Shown: positions 16,878 through 25,559 of the stretch, in pieces
Position numbering within the stretch: position 1 is the first letter of the stretch
Layout of the letters: each line of letters starts with the position of its first letter
Assembly (NCBI GenBank): GCA_051208035.1
Contig: JBPJFZ010000005.1
Span: forward strand, 248,001-312,000
Length of the DNA: 64,000 bases
Direction: 5' to 3'
Source of the DNA: JACKOB01 sp024234575
Lineage (GTDB): Bacteria > Pseudomonadota > Gammaproteobacteria > Pseudomonadales > Oleiphilaceae
Program-made: the position numbers and the translations under genes
Notes under the pieces: model-generated
What the model saw: only the letters and a program-made list of their open reading frames with translations
Told to the model about the DNA's origin: nothing
Database searches by the model: none

Positions 16878-18707
16878 ATGTCTGCTGATGTTATTTCTGC
16901 TCGGGATGTTCTACGCCAGATTCCGCCCCTTCTTGGTCGAGTCGGCTCAATCGTTAAGGGTTATAAATACTATTCACTAAAAGACGTCAACGCCCCCTAC
17001 TCACTTGGTAAGGTCATCGAAGAAAATGCGCGCCGTTTCCCCAAAAACACGGCCATTTTTTATCAGGATACCGTCATCAATTATGAAGACTTCAATGCCT
17101 GGGCAAACCGGTTTGCACAGTACTTTAGAGCGCGTGGTATCGTTAAGGGCGACAATATCGCCCTCTTCCTCGAAAACCGACCAGAACTGCTCGCGGCATT
17201 AGCGGGTGCCACTAAAATTGGCGCTGCCTGCGCAATGCTGAACACCTCGCAAAAGGGTCAGGTACTTGAGCACAGCATTAACCTTATTCAGCCTAAGTTA
17301 TTCGTTATCGGTGAAGAGCTGATTGAAAATTTTGAAACGGTTAAAGCTAAAGTGACTAGCGATCCGAGCACTTGCTTATTTTTAGCAGATACTAACACGC
17401 TGGAAAATCGTGGTCAGGCGCCCGAAGGATATATTAATCTTGCTGAATCCAGTTTGGGATTTCCCGGAGAGAACCCATCAATGGTCACGCCTGTAAAGCT
17501 GGGAGACACCTGTGTCTACCTGTTCACTTCTGGCACCACAGGGCTGCCGAAAGCAACACCCTGCAATCACAAAAAGTTCTTCAAAGCCTATGGTGGCTTT
17601 GGCATGATGTCACTGGACATGAAGCCCACCGATGTCTTGTATGTCACCCTGCCACTTTACCACGGAACGGCGCTACTCGTTTGCTGGGGGTCGGCACTCT
17701 CGGGTGGCGCCGCCATCGCCATACGCCGACGTTTCAGTGCCAGTGAGTTCTGGCAAGATGTAAAAAAATACAATGCCACTTGCTTTGGCTATGTTGGCGA
17801 GCTTTGTCGCTACCTGCTCAACCAACCGGCGCGCCCCGATGATAGCCGAAACTCTCTGGTAAAAATGGTCGGCAATGGTCTGCGCCCCTCCATCTGGAAA
17901 GAGTTTAAACAGCGCTTTGGCATTGACCAGGTGGTTGAGCTCTATGGATCAAGCGAAGGCAATGTCGGCTTCAGCAACTTTCTTAATCTCGATAATACGG
18001 TGGGGTTTTCGACAGCACCATTTGCCTTGGTTAAATACCACGAAGGCACCCGTGACCCTATTCGTTCAGACAAGGGCCGTATGGAAAAAGTAACGAAGGG
18101 TGAGGCTGGTTTACTTTTAGGAAAGATCAATAAAAAGTGGTCATTCGAGGGTTACACCCAGGAAGAAGCAACAGAGAAGGCGATTTTAAGGGACGTTTTT
18201 AAGAAGGGTGATGCCTGGTTCAATACCGGCGATTTACTGCGTAACATTGGTTGTCGTCACTTACAGTTTGTCGACCGCATGGGCGATACCTTCCGCTGGA
18301 AAGGCGAAAACGTTTCCACGACAGAAGTCGAGAATATATTCGATGCTTCCTCTCTAGTGGAAGAAACCATCGTATACGGCGTGGAAGTACCCAACACCAA
18401 CGGCAAGGCTGGTATGGCGACAATTGTCGCCAGTAAAAAAAATGGCAACTTCGACATCGACAAACTCTATGAATACTTACAGGCAAATTTACCGGCCTAC
18501 GCCATTCCGGTCTTTATCCGTCTAACTGGCTCTGTAGATAAAACAGGCACCTTTAAGTACAAAAAAGGAGACTTAAAGAGTAGTGGCTTCAAGCTAAATG
18601 AAAGAACCGGAGATGCCGTCTATGTATTGCTTCCCGGACAAAAAAGCTATGTTCAATTAACCGCTGATATCGCCACCGGCATTGAAAACAACGAGTATCG
18701 TTTTTAA
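16878..18707 (+). CDS. atuH: acyl-CoA synthetase, AtuH-like (FATP family)
   Basis: 609-residue AMP-forming acyl-CoA ligase of the long/very-long-chain (FATP/FadD6) type. The P-loop-like LFTSGTTGLPKATP is at about 213-226, VELYGSSEGN follows, NTGDLL marks the ATP-binding Asp, and FRWKGENVSTTEVE is the hinge region. The last gene of the atu operon, it would activate citronellic or geranic acid to the CoA thioester. A hairpin 14 bases after the stop ends the operon. FATP-type enzymes commonly take longer acids, so a wider substrate range is possible. Confidence 0.83.
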   Translation: MSADVISARDVLRQIPPLLGRVGSIVKGYKYYSLKDVNAPYSLGKVIEENARRFPKNTAIFYQDTVINYEDFNAWANRFAQYFRARGIVKGDNIALFLENRPELLAALAGATKIGAACAMLNTSQKGQVLEHSINLIQPKLFVIGEELIENFETVKAKVTSDPSTCLFLADTNTLENRGQAPEGYINLAESSLGFPGENPSMVTPVKLGDTCVYLFTSGTTGLPKATPCNHKKFFKAYGGFGMMSLDMKPTDVLYVTLPLYHGTALLVCWGSALSGGAAIAIRRRFSASEFWQDVKKYNATCFGYVGELCRYLLNQPARPDDSRNSLVKMVGNGLRPSIWKEFKQRFGIDQVVELYGSSEGNVGFSNFLNLDNTVGFSTAPFALVKYHEGTRDPIRSDKGRMEKVTKGEAGLLLGKINKKWSFEGYTQEEATEKAILRDVFKKGDAWFNTGDLLRNIGCRHLQFVDRMGDTFRWKGENVSTTEVENIFDASSLVEETIVYGVEVPNTNGKAGMATIVASKKNGNFDIDKLYEYLQANLPAYAIPVFIRLTGSVDKTGTFKYKKGDLKSSGFKLNERTGDAVYVLLPGQKSYVQLTADIATGIENNEYRF

Positions 18708-18720
18708 AACGCTCTTCTTA

Positions 18721-18748
18721 GTAGGCAACCGCCAGGCCAGTTGCCTAC
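18721..18748 (+). terminator. hairpin ending the atu operon
   Basis: Perfect 9-base stem GTAGGCAAC / GTTGCCTAC with a 10-base loop lies just after atuH. The sequence after it (ACTTATTCAT) is only weakly T-rich, so it may work with another factor or mainly protect the 3' end. Confidence 0.6.
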
Positions 18749-18868
18749 ACTTATTCATATCAGTGATCTCCACAGCGCCGCGCCCCAGATAGTCATTTAA
18801 AAACTGATATTGGCCGAATCCTCACCTTGCCATTACACTTAGTATCACTTTATGGCCAGGAATGACGT

Positions 18869-19603
18869 TTGAAGCCGCTATTATTGATTTTACTGACAGC
18901 CCTTTCCTTATCGACTACCGCCGATGAGATCCGCTTTTTACTCGACCCGGACCGTGGAGAGCCTTTTGTGTTTTCGGCAGCGTCCGATAAAACAGGGCTC
19001 GTCATCGACATTGGTAGCGCCCTGGCGACACGCCTCAATCTGAAGGCCATGTTTATATCGCTACCGCGAAAAAGGCACGAGAGTTTTATTACCGGAGGTA
19101 AAATTGATGCCGTCTGCTTGCTAAGTCCGAGCTGGTACGCACAGAGAGACCAGCTGGCCTGGTCAAAAAACGTATACTCTGGCTATGATGTGTTTGTAAC
19201 ATCCAAACGCGATAAGAAATCAATCGATTCTTACGATGATCTTGCAGGCAAGGCCATTGGCACACGTGCCGGTTATTTTTATGCCGAGCCCATTATGAAA
19301 CTGTTCGAGACTGGCAAGGCCGATCGGGTTGACCTGCAAACCTATACATCCCGATACCAACTGCTGGATATGGGACGAATTGCGACTTTTATTGATTCGG
19401 AGCAGTCCTCTTACTATCAGATAACGGCACTAGGCGGTAAAGCCCGCTATACACACCAGGTGTTTAAGGCAGAAGAGTATCCGCAAGCTTGCGCGCTGAA
19501 CAAAGGTTTTGCTGATAGAGTAGGCATGGATAAGTTCAATAACGCTATCGATGATTTAATCGGCAGCGGCATGCTGCAGAACATTTTGCAACGTTACCGC
19601 TGA
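18869..19603 (+). CDS. periplasmic solute-binding protein family 3
   Basis: 244-residue protein with a signal peptide (first 17-19 residues, hydrophobic, cut near STTA-DE) and the bacterial extracellular solute-binding family 3 fold, which usually binds amino acids. Segments such as GLVIDIGSALATRL, YDDLAGKAIGTRAGYFY and a C-terminal ILQRYR helix fit the family. No ABC permease or ATPase is adjacent, so it is a stand-alone member. Such orphans in marine gammaproteobacteria often act as sensors or have lost the transporter, but that is inference. The start is TTG 18869 with CCAGGA 8-14 bases upstream; the nearby ATG 18862 is in another frame. Confidence 0.75.
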   Translation: MKPLLLILLTALSLSTTADEIRFLLDPDRGEPFVFSAASDKTGLVIDIGSALATRLNLKAMFISLPRKRHESFITGGKIDAVCLLSPSWYAQRDQLAWSKNVYSGYDVFVTSKRDKKSIDSYDDLAGKAIGTRAGYFYAEPIMKLFETGKADRVDLQTYTSRYQLLDMGRIATFIDSEQSSYYQITALGGKARYTHQVFKAEEYPQACALNKGFADRVGMDKFNNAIDDLIGSGMLQNILQRYR

Positions 19604-19614
19604 TAACAAGCAAC

Positions 19615-20502
19615 CTATAGAGAATAAGCAACCTTACGCCCCAGGCTTGCGCTGGCGTTTTCCAGTGACGCCTCAACACGTTCAAGTGTATCAGAGAAGT
19701 GTTGATCGGTGACTTTGCCTTCGGTGACACCAATCGCCACCCGCACACCATTACCCTTTGCATAATCATCATTAAAGGCTCGCTTCAAACGCTCGGCAAC
19801 ATATAGCGCCTGCGATAATTTTGTCTCGGGCATCATCACAATAAATTGATCAGGCTGATTGCGGCCTATGATGTCTTGCGACCTGAAAGCTTCTTTGAGA
19901 ATTTTTGCTGCCGATAAAAACTTCTTATCCCAGTCACTGACTTTCGCCTTCACTTCTTCATCAATCAGTAACTCAACACCTATCAACGTATACACTGAGC
20001 CATACCGGTATAAGCGTAAGCATTCGCGCTCAACCTGCTCGTAAAAGTAACGACGATTGAACACATCACTCTCTGAATCTTTCTGCTCAGCGTGCCAGCG
20101 CAGATCGTCCTTTGGGTCGACCATATCCAATAAGGGTTTGCGCTGTAACTCTTGCAACAGACAGGCAACAATCTTTCCCCGGCGCGTTTTAAAGGGTTTA
20201 ATCACAAAATCTATCTGACGGTGATTTTTATCATGTCCGGTAAAGTTAAGGCTAATCACCTGATCAGCCCCGGATTTACAAACGAGGGCAATGGCTTTCG
20301 TCATATCGTCGCTATCTTTCGCCGAAAACAAAAATGCCAGCGATGCACCTGTCAGCTCTTCGCTAGAAGCCGCAATCCACTGTGAGAATGCCGCATTGCT
20401 ATAAACCACTTCAGGTTGAGTTTTCAGGTCGCCCGCCAACACCAGCACCGCCATCTCAAGTTGATCTAACAGGCGTTCATAATCTGATTTAACTAATTTC
20501 AT
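19615..20502 (-). CDS. PAS protein with degenerate GGDEF domain
   Basis: About 295 residues: an N-terminal PAS-like domain (VVYSNAAFSQWIAASSEELTG) and a C-terminal GGDEF fold (SDVFNRRYFYEQVERE ... IGRNQPDQFIVMMP ... LKRAFN). The catalytic GGDEF motif is replaced by QPDQF, so the protein should not make c-di-GMP and may bind a nucleotide or a partner instead. It lies 87 bases after the HD-GYP gene on the same strand, and the two probably form a signalling unit. I use ATG 20502; a TTG at 20532 adds ten residues before the conserved start. Confidence 0.75.
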   Translation of the reverse strand: MKLVKSDYERLLDQLEMAVLVLAGDLKTQPEVVYSNAAFSQWIAASSEELTGASLAFLFSAKDSDDMTKAIALVCKSGADQVISLNFTGHDKNHRQIDFVIKPFKTRRGKIVACLLQELQRKPLLDMVDPKDDLRWHAEQKDSESDVFNRRYFYEQVERECLRLYRYGSVYTLIGVELLIDEEVKAKVSDWDKKFLSAAKILKEAFRSQDIIGRNQPDQFIVMMPETKLSQALYVAERLKRAFNDDYAKGNGVRVAIGVTEGKVTDQHFSDTLERVEASLENASASLGRKVAYSL

Positions 20503-20589
20503 AACGATTTCGATCTCGAAATTTTTTCTCAAAAGTTCCAGGTATCATCAAACCTAAGAGGCGAAATATCTGCACAATTTCTTCACCAA

Positions 20590-22593
20590 TCAGTCCATCA
20601 AATCAAAATCGCACACATGATGATGAAATCCGCTGCCAGTGCAATTCGCTTTATGATACTGCTTACCTTCTATCACTTCGTGTACTTTCGCATCAATAAA
20701 CAAACGCACCAACTCTGTTTCGAGCATGCCTCGCTGTGCTTCTGCCTGCAAAATATTGAAGGCAACATTTAAGGGCACTGCTGGCTTATAGGGCCGATCA
20801 GATGCGGTAAGCGCATCGTAAATATCACACACGGTCATTATGCGTGAGGGTAAAGGTATCTGCTCACTGGTAATACCCTGGGGATAACCACTGCCGTCAC
20901 ACTTTTCATGATGCGCACCAGCGATGTCCGGTATGTCTGCCAATTCGGGCGTCCAGGGAATCAAGCGCAAGAAGTTTTCAGTATGAACAACATGGGACTG
21001 AATCTCATCCCGTTCTTCATCGGTCAAGCTACCCTTGGGCACAGAAAGCGCTAAATGCTGCTTATCGGTAATCAGAGGCATAAATTCTCCCTCTGCATTA
21101 AGCACTGATAGTTGCCTGATTTCTCGCAGGTGATCGAAGTAGCCATCGGGCAATACTGACGGCTCATTCGCACTTTGGATGCGCTGCCAGAATTCATCCA
21201 GCCTCGCAATTTCATCCTCGGCTCGGGCATTGACGAGCCGGAGGTCTGCATCACCGCCACCCTGCTTGACGATTTGCAGCTGCTTTTCCAACGCCTGCCG
21301 CCGCATATATTCCTGCGTTAATCGTATACGGTAGCGTAGAACATCGTATTGATGTGCGGTCAGTTTCTTGGGCTTCACCAATACTGATTCGCGTACCCCA
21401 ACTTTACCAAAATCATGCAGTAACGCCGCATAGCGTAAACTGGTTAAATCACGGCTCGAGAATTGATAATCTCGAAACCGGGATTCTTTTGACATAGGCA
21501 TGACTTCTGCCAGCTTCAGGCATAAATCTGCCACACGGAACGAATGACCGCTGGTAGTAGGGTCGCGCTGCTCTATAGCAGCTACCGATGCCTGCACAAA
21601 TCCATCAAACAGACGCTTGATGCTTTCGATCAACATTCGGTTTTCAATGGCGATTGCTGACTGGCTGGCCAACGCTCTGAGTACCACTTTGGTACCCTCA
21701 TCAAATGGCACAACATGCTCATGCACTACATCCGGGCGATCTAAAATAACACCTGCGGTTCTGGTTCGGTTGATAAACTGTAGTACCCCAATTACTTCTT
21801 CCCGATGATTCATCATAGGAATCGCCAGCAAAGACACACTGCGGTAATGCATTTCTTCATCAAAACTGCGGTTAAATTGATAAGGGGCTTTTGGATCAAT
21901 ATGGTAGGCGTCGTCAATATTCAGCTCGGCACCGTGTGCTGCCACATAGCCTGCGATAGAGCCATCATTAAGAGAGAATTTCTTTTCCTGAAAGGGGAAG
22001 TCTATCGAAGCATTCTGTGCCAGCATGAATTTAAGCTGCGGGTTATCAGGTTCGGACTGATCCACCAAAAACAATGACACGGCGTCGCAGCAAGCCATTG
22101 CCCGACCTTCGGACAGGATTCGACCCAGCAATGTCGATAGTTTTTTCTCTGCCGACAGGGCAATGCCCAATTCTGCCAGCATCGCCAAACGCGAATTGGA
22201 CTCTGACTCATGTGCGATATCATCCGGGCGTTTGCTGCTTTGCTCATCGATATAGCGCTTTTGCACGGCATTAATCATGGCCATACGAATGTTCTTAACC
22301 GAGGTGCGATAGGTAAAATCCTGTGGCAAATAAAAATCTGCGTCAATGTCGAGATTTTCTTCCGCACCCACTAGCGTCGATACAGACAGCTGCTGCCGCC
22401 AAGAGTCAGGCAAGCCGGCAACGAGTACATGATCAACAATAAACAGTGCAGCATTGCTGTCGATTAACTCATCCACCGTCGCAACCTGCACGCACTTGAC
22501 GCCATGCTCTTGCAGCTGCTTCCTACAGCGGCTTCTCGCAAACTTCTCGCCATGCGCGATAACAATACTTTTTAAACCGCTATCAGACAACAC
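20590..22593 (-). CDS. GAF / HD-GYP domain protein, putative c-di-GMP phosphodiesterase
   Basis: About 667 residues. The order is an N-terminal receiver-like or nucleotide-binding-like region (about 1-110, no clear phospho-acceptor Asp), a GAF domain (about 130-315) and an HD-GYP hydrolase. The catalytic HD pair is in ALLHDFGK (about 390-397) and HHEKCDGSGYP is at about 561-571. These two are about 165 residues apart, against about 60 in typical HD-GYP domains; the extra 100 residues are helical and charged. The C-terminus is rich in His and Cys (KQYHKANC ... FHHHVC). I prefer GTG 22593, 6 bases after GGAGGA (22605-22600); the frame extends to TTG 22623. Confidence 0.8.
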   Translation of the reverse strand: MLSDSGLKSIVIAHGEKFARSRCRKQLQEHGVKCVQVATVDELIDSNAALFIVDHVLVAGLPDSWRQQLSVSTLVGAEENLDIDADFYLPQDFTYRTSVKNIRMAMINAVQKRYIDEQSSKRPDDIAHESESNSRLAMLAELGIALSAEKKLSTLLGRILSEGRAMACCDAVSLFLVDQSEPDNPQLKFMLAQNASIDFPFQEKKFSLNDGSIAGYVAAHGAELNIDDAYHIDPKAPYQFNRSFDEEMHYRSVSLLAIPMMNHREEVIGVLQFINRTRTAGVILDRPDVVHEHVVPFDEGTKVVLRALASQSAIAIENRMLIESIKRLFDGFVQASVAAIEQRDPTTSGHSFRVADLCLKLAEVMPMSKESRFRDYQFSSRDLTSLRYAALLHDFGKVGVRESVLVKPKKLTAHQYDVLRYRIRLTQEYMRRQALEKQLQIVKQGGGDADLRLVNARAEDEIARLDEFWQRIQSANEPSVLPDGYFDHLREIRQLSVLNAEGEFMPLITDKQHLALSVPKGSLTDEERDEIQSHVVHTENFLRLIPWTPELADIPDIAGAHHEKCDGSGYPQGITSEQIPLPSRIMTVCDIYDALTASDRPYKPAVPLNVAFNILQAEAQRGMLETELVRLFIDAKVHEVIEGKQYHKANCTGSGFHHHVCDFDLMD

Positions 22594-22718
22594 ACTCAAT
22601 CCTCCACACAAGAGTACCCGCAATGTGGATATCTTCTCCTTAGATCATAGACCAGTATGAAAAAAGAACGAAATTGGCAGGCAAAGTTATCGAGCCAAAC
22701 AGACCCGCCAGACGATTG

Positions 22719-23309
22719 TTAACATGAAGAAAGCTTTGGGTGTTGGCCACATAAAGTCACCGCTCCCGAAACCGAGTCATATTTAATCACGATCTGCCCG
22801 GTGTTTTGATTGCCGGTATCACCGCCACGTCGATAAACATAGCTGCAGACCTTATTAGCGGTATGCCGATAGGATTGATAATCGGAGCCATCGTTGGTGA
22901 TCGAAACCGAAGGAGCATCACTCAAGATCGCAGACCAGACACTGGCGCACCCTTGATTACCCTGGCCGACATTTTCGTTGCCCGTGCCTTTATTGATACC
23001 AATGGGATAACCCTGGCTATTGGTATCGACAGTGCCATCACCAAACCCCGGTATGTTCTGCGTTTTGTCGGTGTAGCCACCAACAATAAACAGTTGCTTC
23101 ACAAGCTGCACAGATACCCGAAACGATGCGGCAATATATCCTGCACTGGCAAGCTCGGCTTCATCGTCCAAATCCGCAAATCTGGGCAGTGCAAATGCCG
23201 CGAGAATAGCCAAAATCGCGATCACGACAACAAGTTCGATAAGTGTAAATCCTTGCTTCGATACTGCTCGCTTTGATGCGACTAATTCGTATTTTTCGGT
23301 TTTATTCAT
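22719..23309 (-). CDS. type IV prepilin-like / pseudopilin protein
   Basis: 196-residue protein with a prepilin peptidase site (KQG-FTLIE, about residue 20) and the hydrophobic N-terminal helix IELVVVIAILAILAAFALPRF. Glu5 after the cut site is present. The globular part has four cysteines (Cys in NQGCASVW, NKVCSYV, VTLCGQ and the final Cys), which could form two disulphides. It resembles the MSHA-type or minor pilin group. There are no assembly genes beside it, so it must use pilus or type II secretion machinery encoded elsewhere; PilU lies in this window. Confidence 0.8.
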   Translation of the reverse strand: MNKTEKYELVASKRAVSKQGFTLIELVVVIAILAILAAFALPRFADLDDEAELASAGYIAASFRVSVQLVKQLFIVGGYTDKTQNIPGFGDGTVDTNSQGYPIGINKGTGNENVGQGNQGCASVWSAILSDAPSVSITNDGSDYQSYRHTANKVCSYVYRRGGDTGNQNTGQIVIKYDSVSGAVTLCGQHPKLSSC

Positions 23310-23342
23310 ATTAAACTTGAGATTACTTAATACGACGCTAAC

Positions 23343-23367
23343 GGCAGTTGCTTTGCAACAAACTGCC
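23343..23367. other. imperfect palindrome before the pilin gene
   Basis: GGCAGTT (23343-23349) and AACTGCC (23361-23367) are exact inverse copies, with a nested GTTGC-TTT-GCAAC inside. It lies between the end of the ABC1 kinase gene and the start of the pilin gene, both on the minus strand. It could be an operator for the pilin or a processing hairpin; no T-run follows it on the minus strand. Confidence 0.35.
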
Positions 23368-23423
23368 CGGTTATTAACAGTCTAGCAGCGAAATGATTCT
23401 TTGCGTTGCGGCTTTGTGAAGCT

Positions 23424-24734
23424 CTAATGGGAGAGGTATCGCTCAAGTTCTGGGCGAAATGCCGCCTGAACCCCCATTCGCTTCATCATCCAATAATGTC
23501 CGGCAATCATGCGATCAATAAAAATGCTATCGACTGGAGGTTTGAAAGAATCGAGATATTTAAAAACAGAAGAGGCATTGCGAGCGACCAATTGATGCAA
23601 ATTGGCCTCGGCAAAATCATACGGCGTATCGGCGCTAGAAAACGGTTTGATAAAAATATCCCGCCACATGGCGTAGTACTCATCATCAATTGCCGGTTTA
23701 TCTTCGACCCTTACGCCAAGATCTATCAACCGTTGATCAAGCGTAACGTAATCTTCGTTAATACCGGCAACCAAAGCTTTACGATAAGCTTCAACAATCT
23801 CTGGCTTCAGGTATTTAACACAACCGAAGTCGTACAAAACAATGCTACCATCTGGCCGAAAAGCAAAGTTACCCGCATGGGGGTCACCATGAATACACTT
23901 AAATTTAAATAGCTGGTCGGCCATCATGGTAAAAATGCGGTGACCTATAAGATTAATCGTTTCTTGCGAATATTTGTCACTGGTGACGCCGCTTATGTGA
24001 TCACCGTCGACCCTTTCGAGTGTCAAAACACGTCGAGACGACAGGTGTGATACAACCGCTGGAATTTTCACCCACTCATCTTTTTGATGGAACTCGCTAA
24101 AAGCCTGAATGTTTCTGGCTTCATTTTCGTAGTCCAGCTCTTCGTGGATGCGCTCGCGTATTTCAGCGAACAATGCGTCAACACTGGCCTTCGGTATCTT
24201 CAGCAAGCCACCCAGTTTGAGCGTAGTGCGCAAGTGTTTGAGGTCTGAATCACAAGACTCATCGACACCAGGATATTGGATTTTTACGATAACCGTTTGC
24301 CCGTCGTGGGTAACGGCCTCATGTACTTGACCGATTGAGGCGGCGGCGTAGGGTTCTTGGGAAAAAGATGCAAAAAGTACATCCGGCTCATTACCAAGTT
24401 CGATGCGGATTTGCTCGGCGATAACCGAAAAGTCTACCGGTGGCGCTTCTTTTTGCAGCTTTTGCAACGCCATAGAAAACTCGGCAGGCAAAAAATCCTG
24501 CGTTTGCGAGGCAATCTGCCCCACCTTCATCACCGCCCCTTTTAACTCACCAAGCGTATCAGCAATATTGTCGGCCATTTTCGTGTAAGAGCGAGAGAGG
24601 CGTTCGGCATTTTTTTCATCGGAAGCAAAGGCACCTATCACCTTATCAACTGCATAACGACTAGCAACAGACGCAGTCATGCCAGCGAGCTTCATAAATC
24701 TTCCGGTTCTGGTCGTCACTGGCTTTTTTGACAT
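23424..24734 (-). CDS. ABC1/AarF/UbiB-family atypical kinase
   Basis: 436-residue member of the ABC1 (ADCK/UbiB) family. It shows the family marks: KVGQ in the N-terminal extension (about 67-70), the Ala-rich nucleotide loop AAASIGQV in place of a Gly-rich loop, the catalytic HGDPHAGNF and the metal-binding YDFG. Family members affect ubiquinone biosynthesis or lipid trafficking; this is the shorter type without the C-terminal membrane helices of UbiB, so it is not UbiB itself. The start ATG 24734 follows a GAGGCGAG ribosome site. Confidence 0.83.
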   Translation of the reverse strand: MSKKPVTTRTGRFMKLAGMTASVASRYAVDKVIGAFASDEKNAERLSRSYTKMADNIADTLGELKGAVMKVGQIASQTQDFLPAEFSMALQKLQKEAPPVDFSVIAEQIRIELGNEPDVLFASFSQEPYAAASIGQVHEAVTHDGQTVIVKIQYPGVDESCDSDLKHLRTTLKLGGLLKIPKASVDALFAEIRERIHEELDYENEARNIQAFSEFHQKDEWVKIPAVVSHLSSRRVLTLERVDGDHISGVTSDKYSQETINLIGHRIFTMMADQLFKFKCIHGDPHAGNFAFRPDGSIVLYDFGCVKYLKPEIVEAYRKALVAGINEDYVTLDQRLIDLGVRVEDKPAIDDEYYAMWRDIFIKPFSSADTPYDFAEANLHQLVARNASSVFKYLDSFKPPVDSIFIDRMIAGHYWMMKRMGVQAAFRPELERYLSH

Positions 24735-24793
24735 GCAGACTCGCCTCTGGCATTTAAATTATTTAAGAACCTTGTTTATCCATGCAAAGACCC

Positions 24794-25471
24794 TTAACGA
24801 TTTTTTTGCGGTACCACTACTGCACTGCATGTAAGCAGGTCGTTGAGCTGTGCTGTAAGCTTTTGCCCAACTTCAATGGGACCCACGCCTTTGGGTGTGC
24901 CGGTTAGCACAACATCACCGGGTTTGAGGGTGAACTGGCTAGACATATAAGCAATTAACGGCAGAATAGGGTTCAACATATCGCTGGTCAGACCATCCTG
25001 TCTAACCTCATCATCAATCGCCAATGCTATTCTTGCCGATTGAGGTGCAGCCAATTTATCTGCCGCAACAAAACGCGACAGCGGGCAGGCACCATCAAAA
25101 CATTTAGCCCGCTCCCACGGCAGCCCTTTCTCTTTCAGCTCAGACTGCACATCCCGAAGCGTCAAATCCAATGCCAGGCCATAACCGGCAATGGCTTGCT
25201 CTACGTCCGTTACATCAGCATTGGTCAATGTTTTTCCAATAAGCACCGCCAGCTCCAGCTCATAATGAACGCTCCCCCTACCCACGGGAATTTGCACCTC
25301 GCCTTCGAAAGCGGCGGCGGAGGTTTCTGGCTTAATAAAAAGTATTGGTGATGCCGGTATCGGATTATTGAGCTCTTTGGCATGCTCGGCATAGTTACGC
25401 CCTACACAGACAATTTTACCCAGAGGATGTCCAAATGTTCGACCATCGCTAAAACGGTGAGAGTAGTTCAT
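24794..25471 (-). CDS. fumarylacetoacetate hydrolase family protein
   Basis: 225-residue FAH-family protein of the small FAHD1/YcgM type, acting as an acylpyruvase or oxaloacetate decarboxylase-like enzyme in the cytosol. The protein starts with KIVCVGRNYAEHAKEL and has the metal-binding pattern YELELAVLIG and a C-terminal GDVVLTGTPKGVGPI. It lies 88 bases after the D-2-hydroxyglutarate dehydrogenase gene on the same strand, so the two may be co-transcribed. Which acyl-pyruvate or keto acid it uses cannot be read from sequence. AAGGA precedes ATG 25471. Confidence 0.85.
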   Translation of the reverse strand: MNYSHRFSDGRTFGHPLGKIVCVGRNYAEHAKELNNPIPASPILFIKPETSAAAFEGEVQIPVGRGSVHYELELAVLIGKTLTNADVTDVEQAIAGYGLALDLTLRDVQSELKEKGLPWERAKCFDGACPLSRFVAADKLAAPQSARIALAIDDEVRQDGLTSDMLNPILPLIAYMSSQFTLKPGDVVLTGTPKGVGPIEVGQKLTAQLNDLLTCSAVVVPQKNR

Positions 25472-25559
25472 AGAAAATCCTTAAGTAGTCAGGGTAACAA
25501 ACGGCACAGACGTTAATAAAGGCGCGTCCCATCAAAGCGAGCGCAATAACTATCAGAAC

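Noticed and set aside
8092..18707. leucine/isovalerate (liu) cluster as an alternative reading
   Set aside because: The carboxylase pair and hydratase also fit liu, but the presence of two SDRs and an acyl-CoA ligase in this order, with a dehydrogenase of the AtuD type, matches atu. I kept atu with moderate confidence for substrates.
22806..23276. 156-residue frame on the plus strand
   Set aside because: It overlaps the pilin gene on the opposite strand. The pilin has a clear prepilin motif, and this frame shows none of a known kind.
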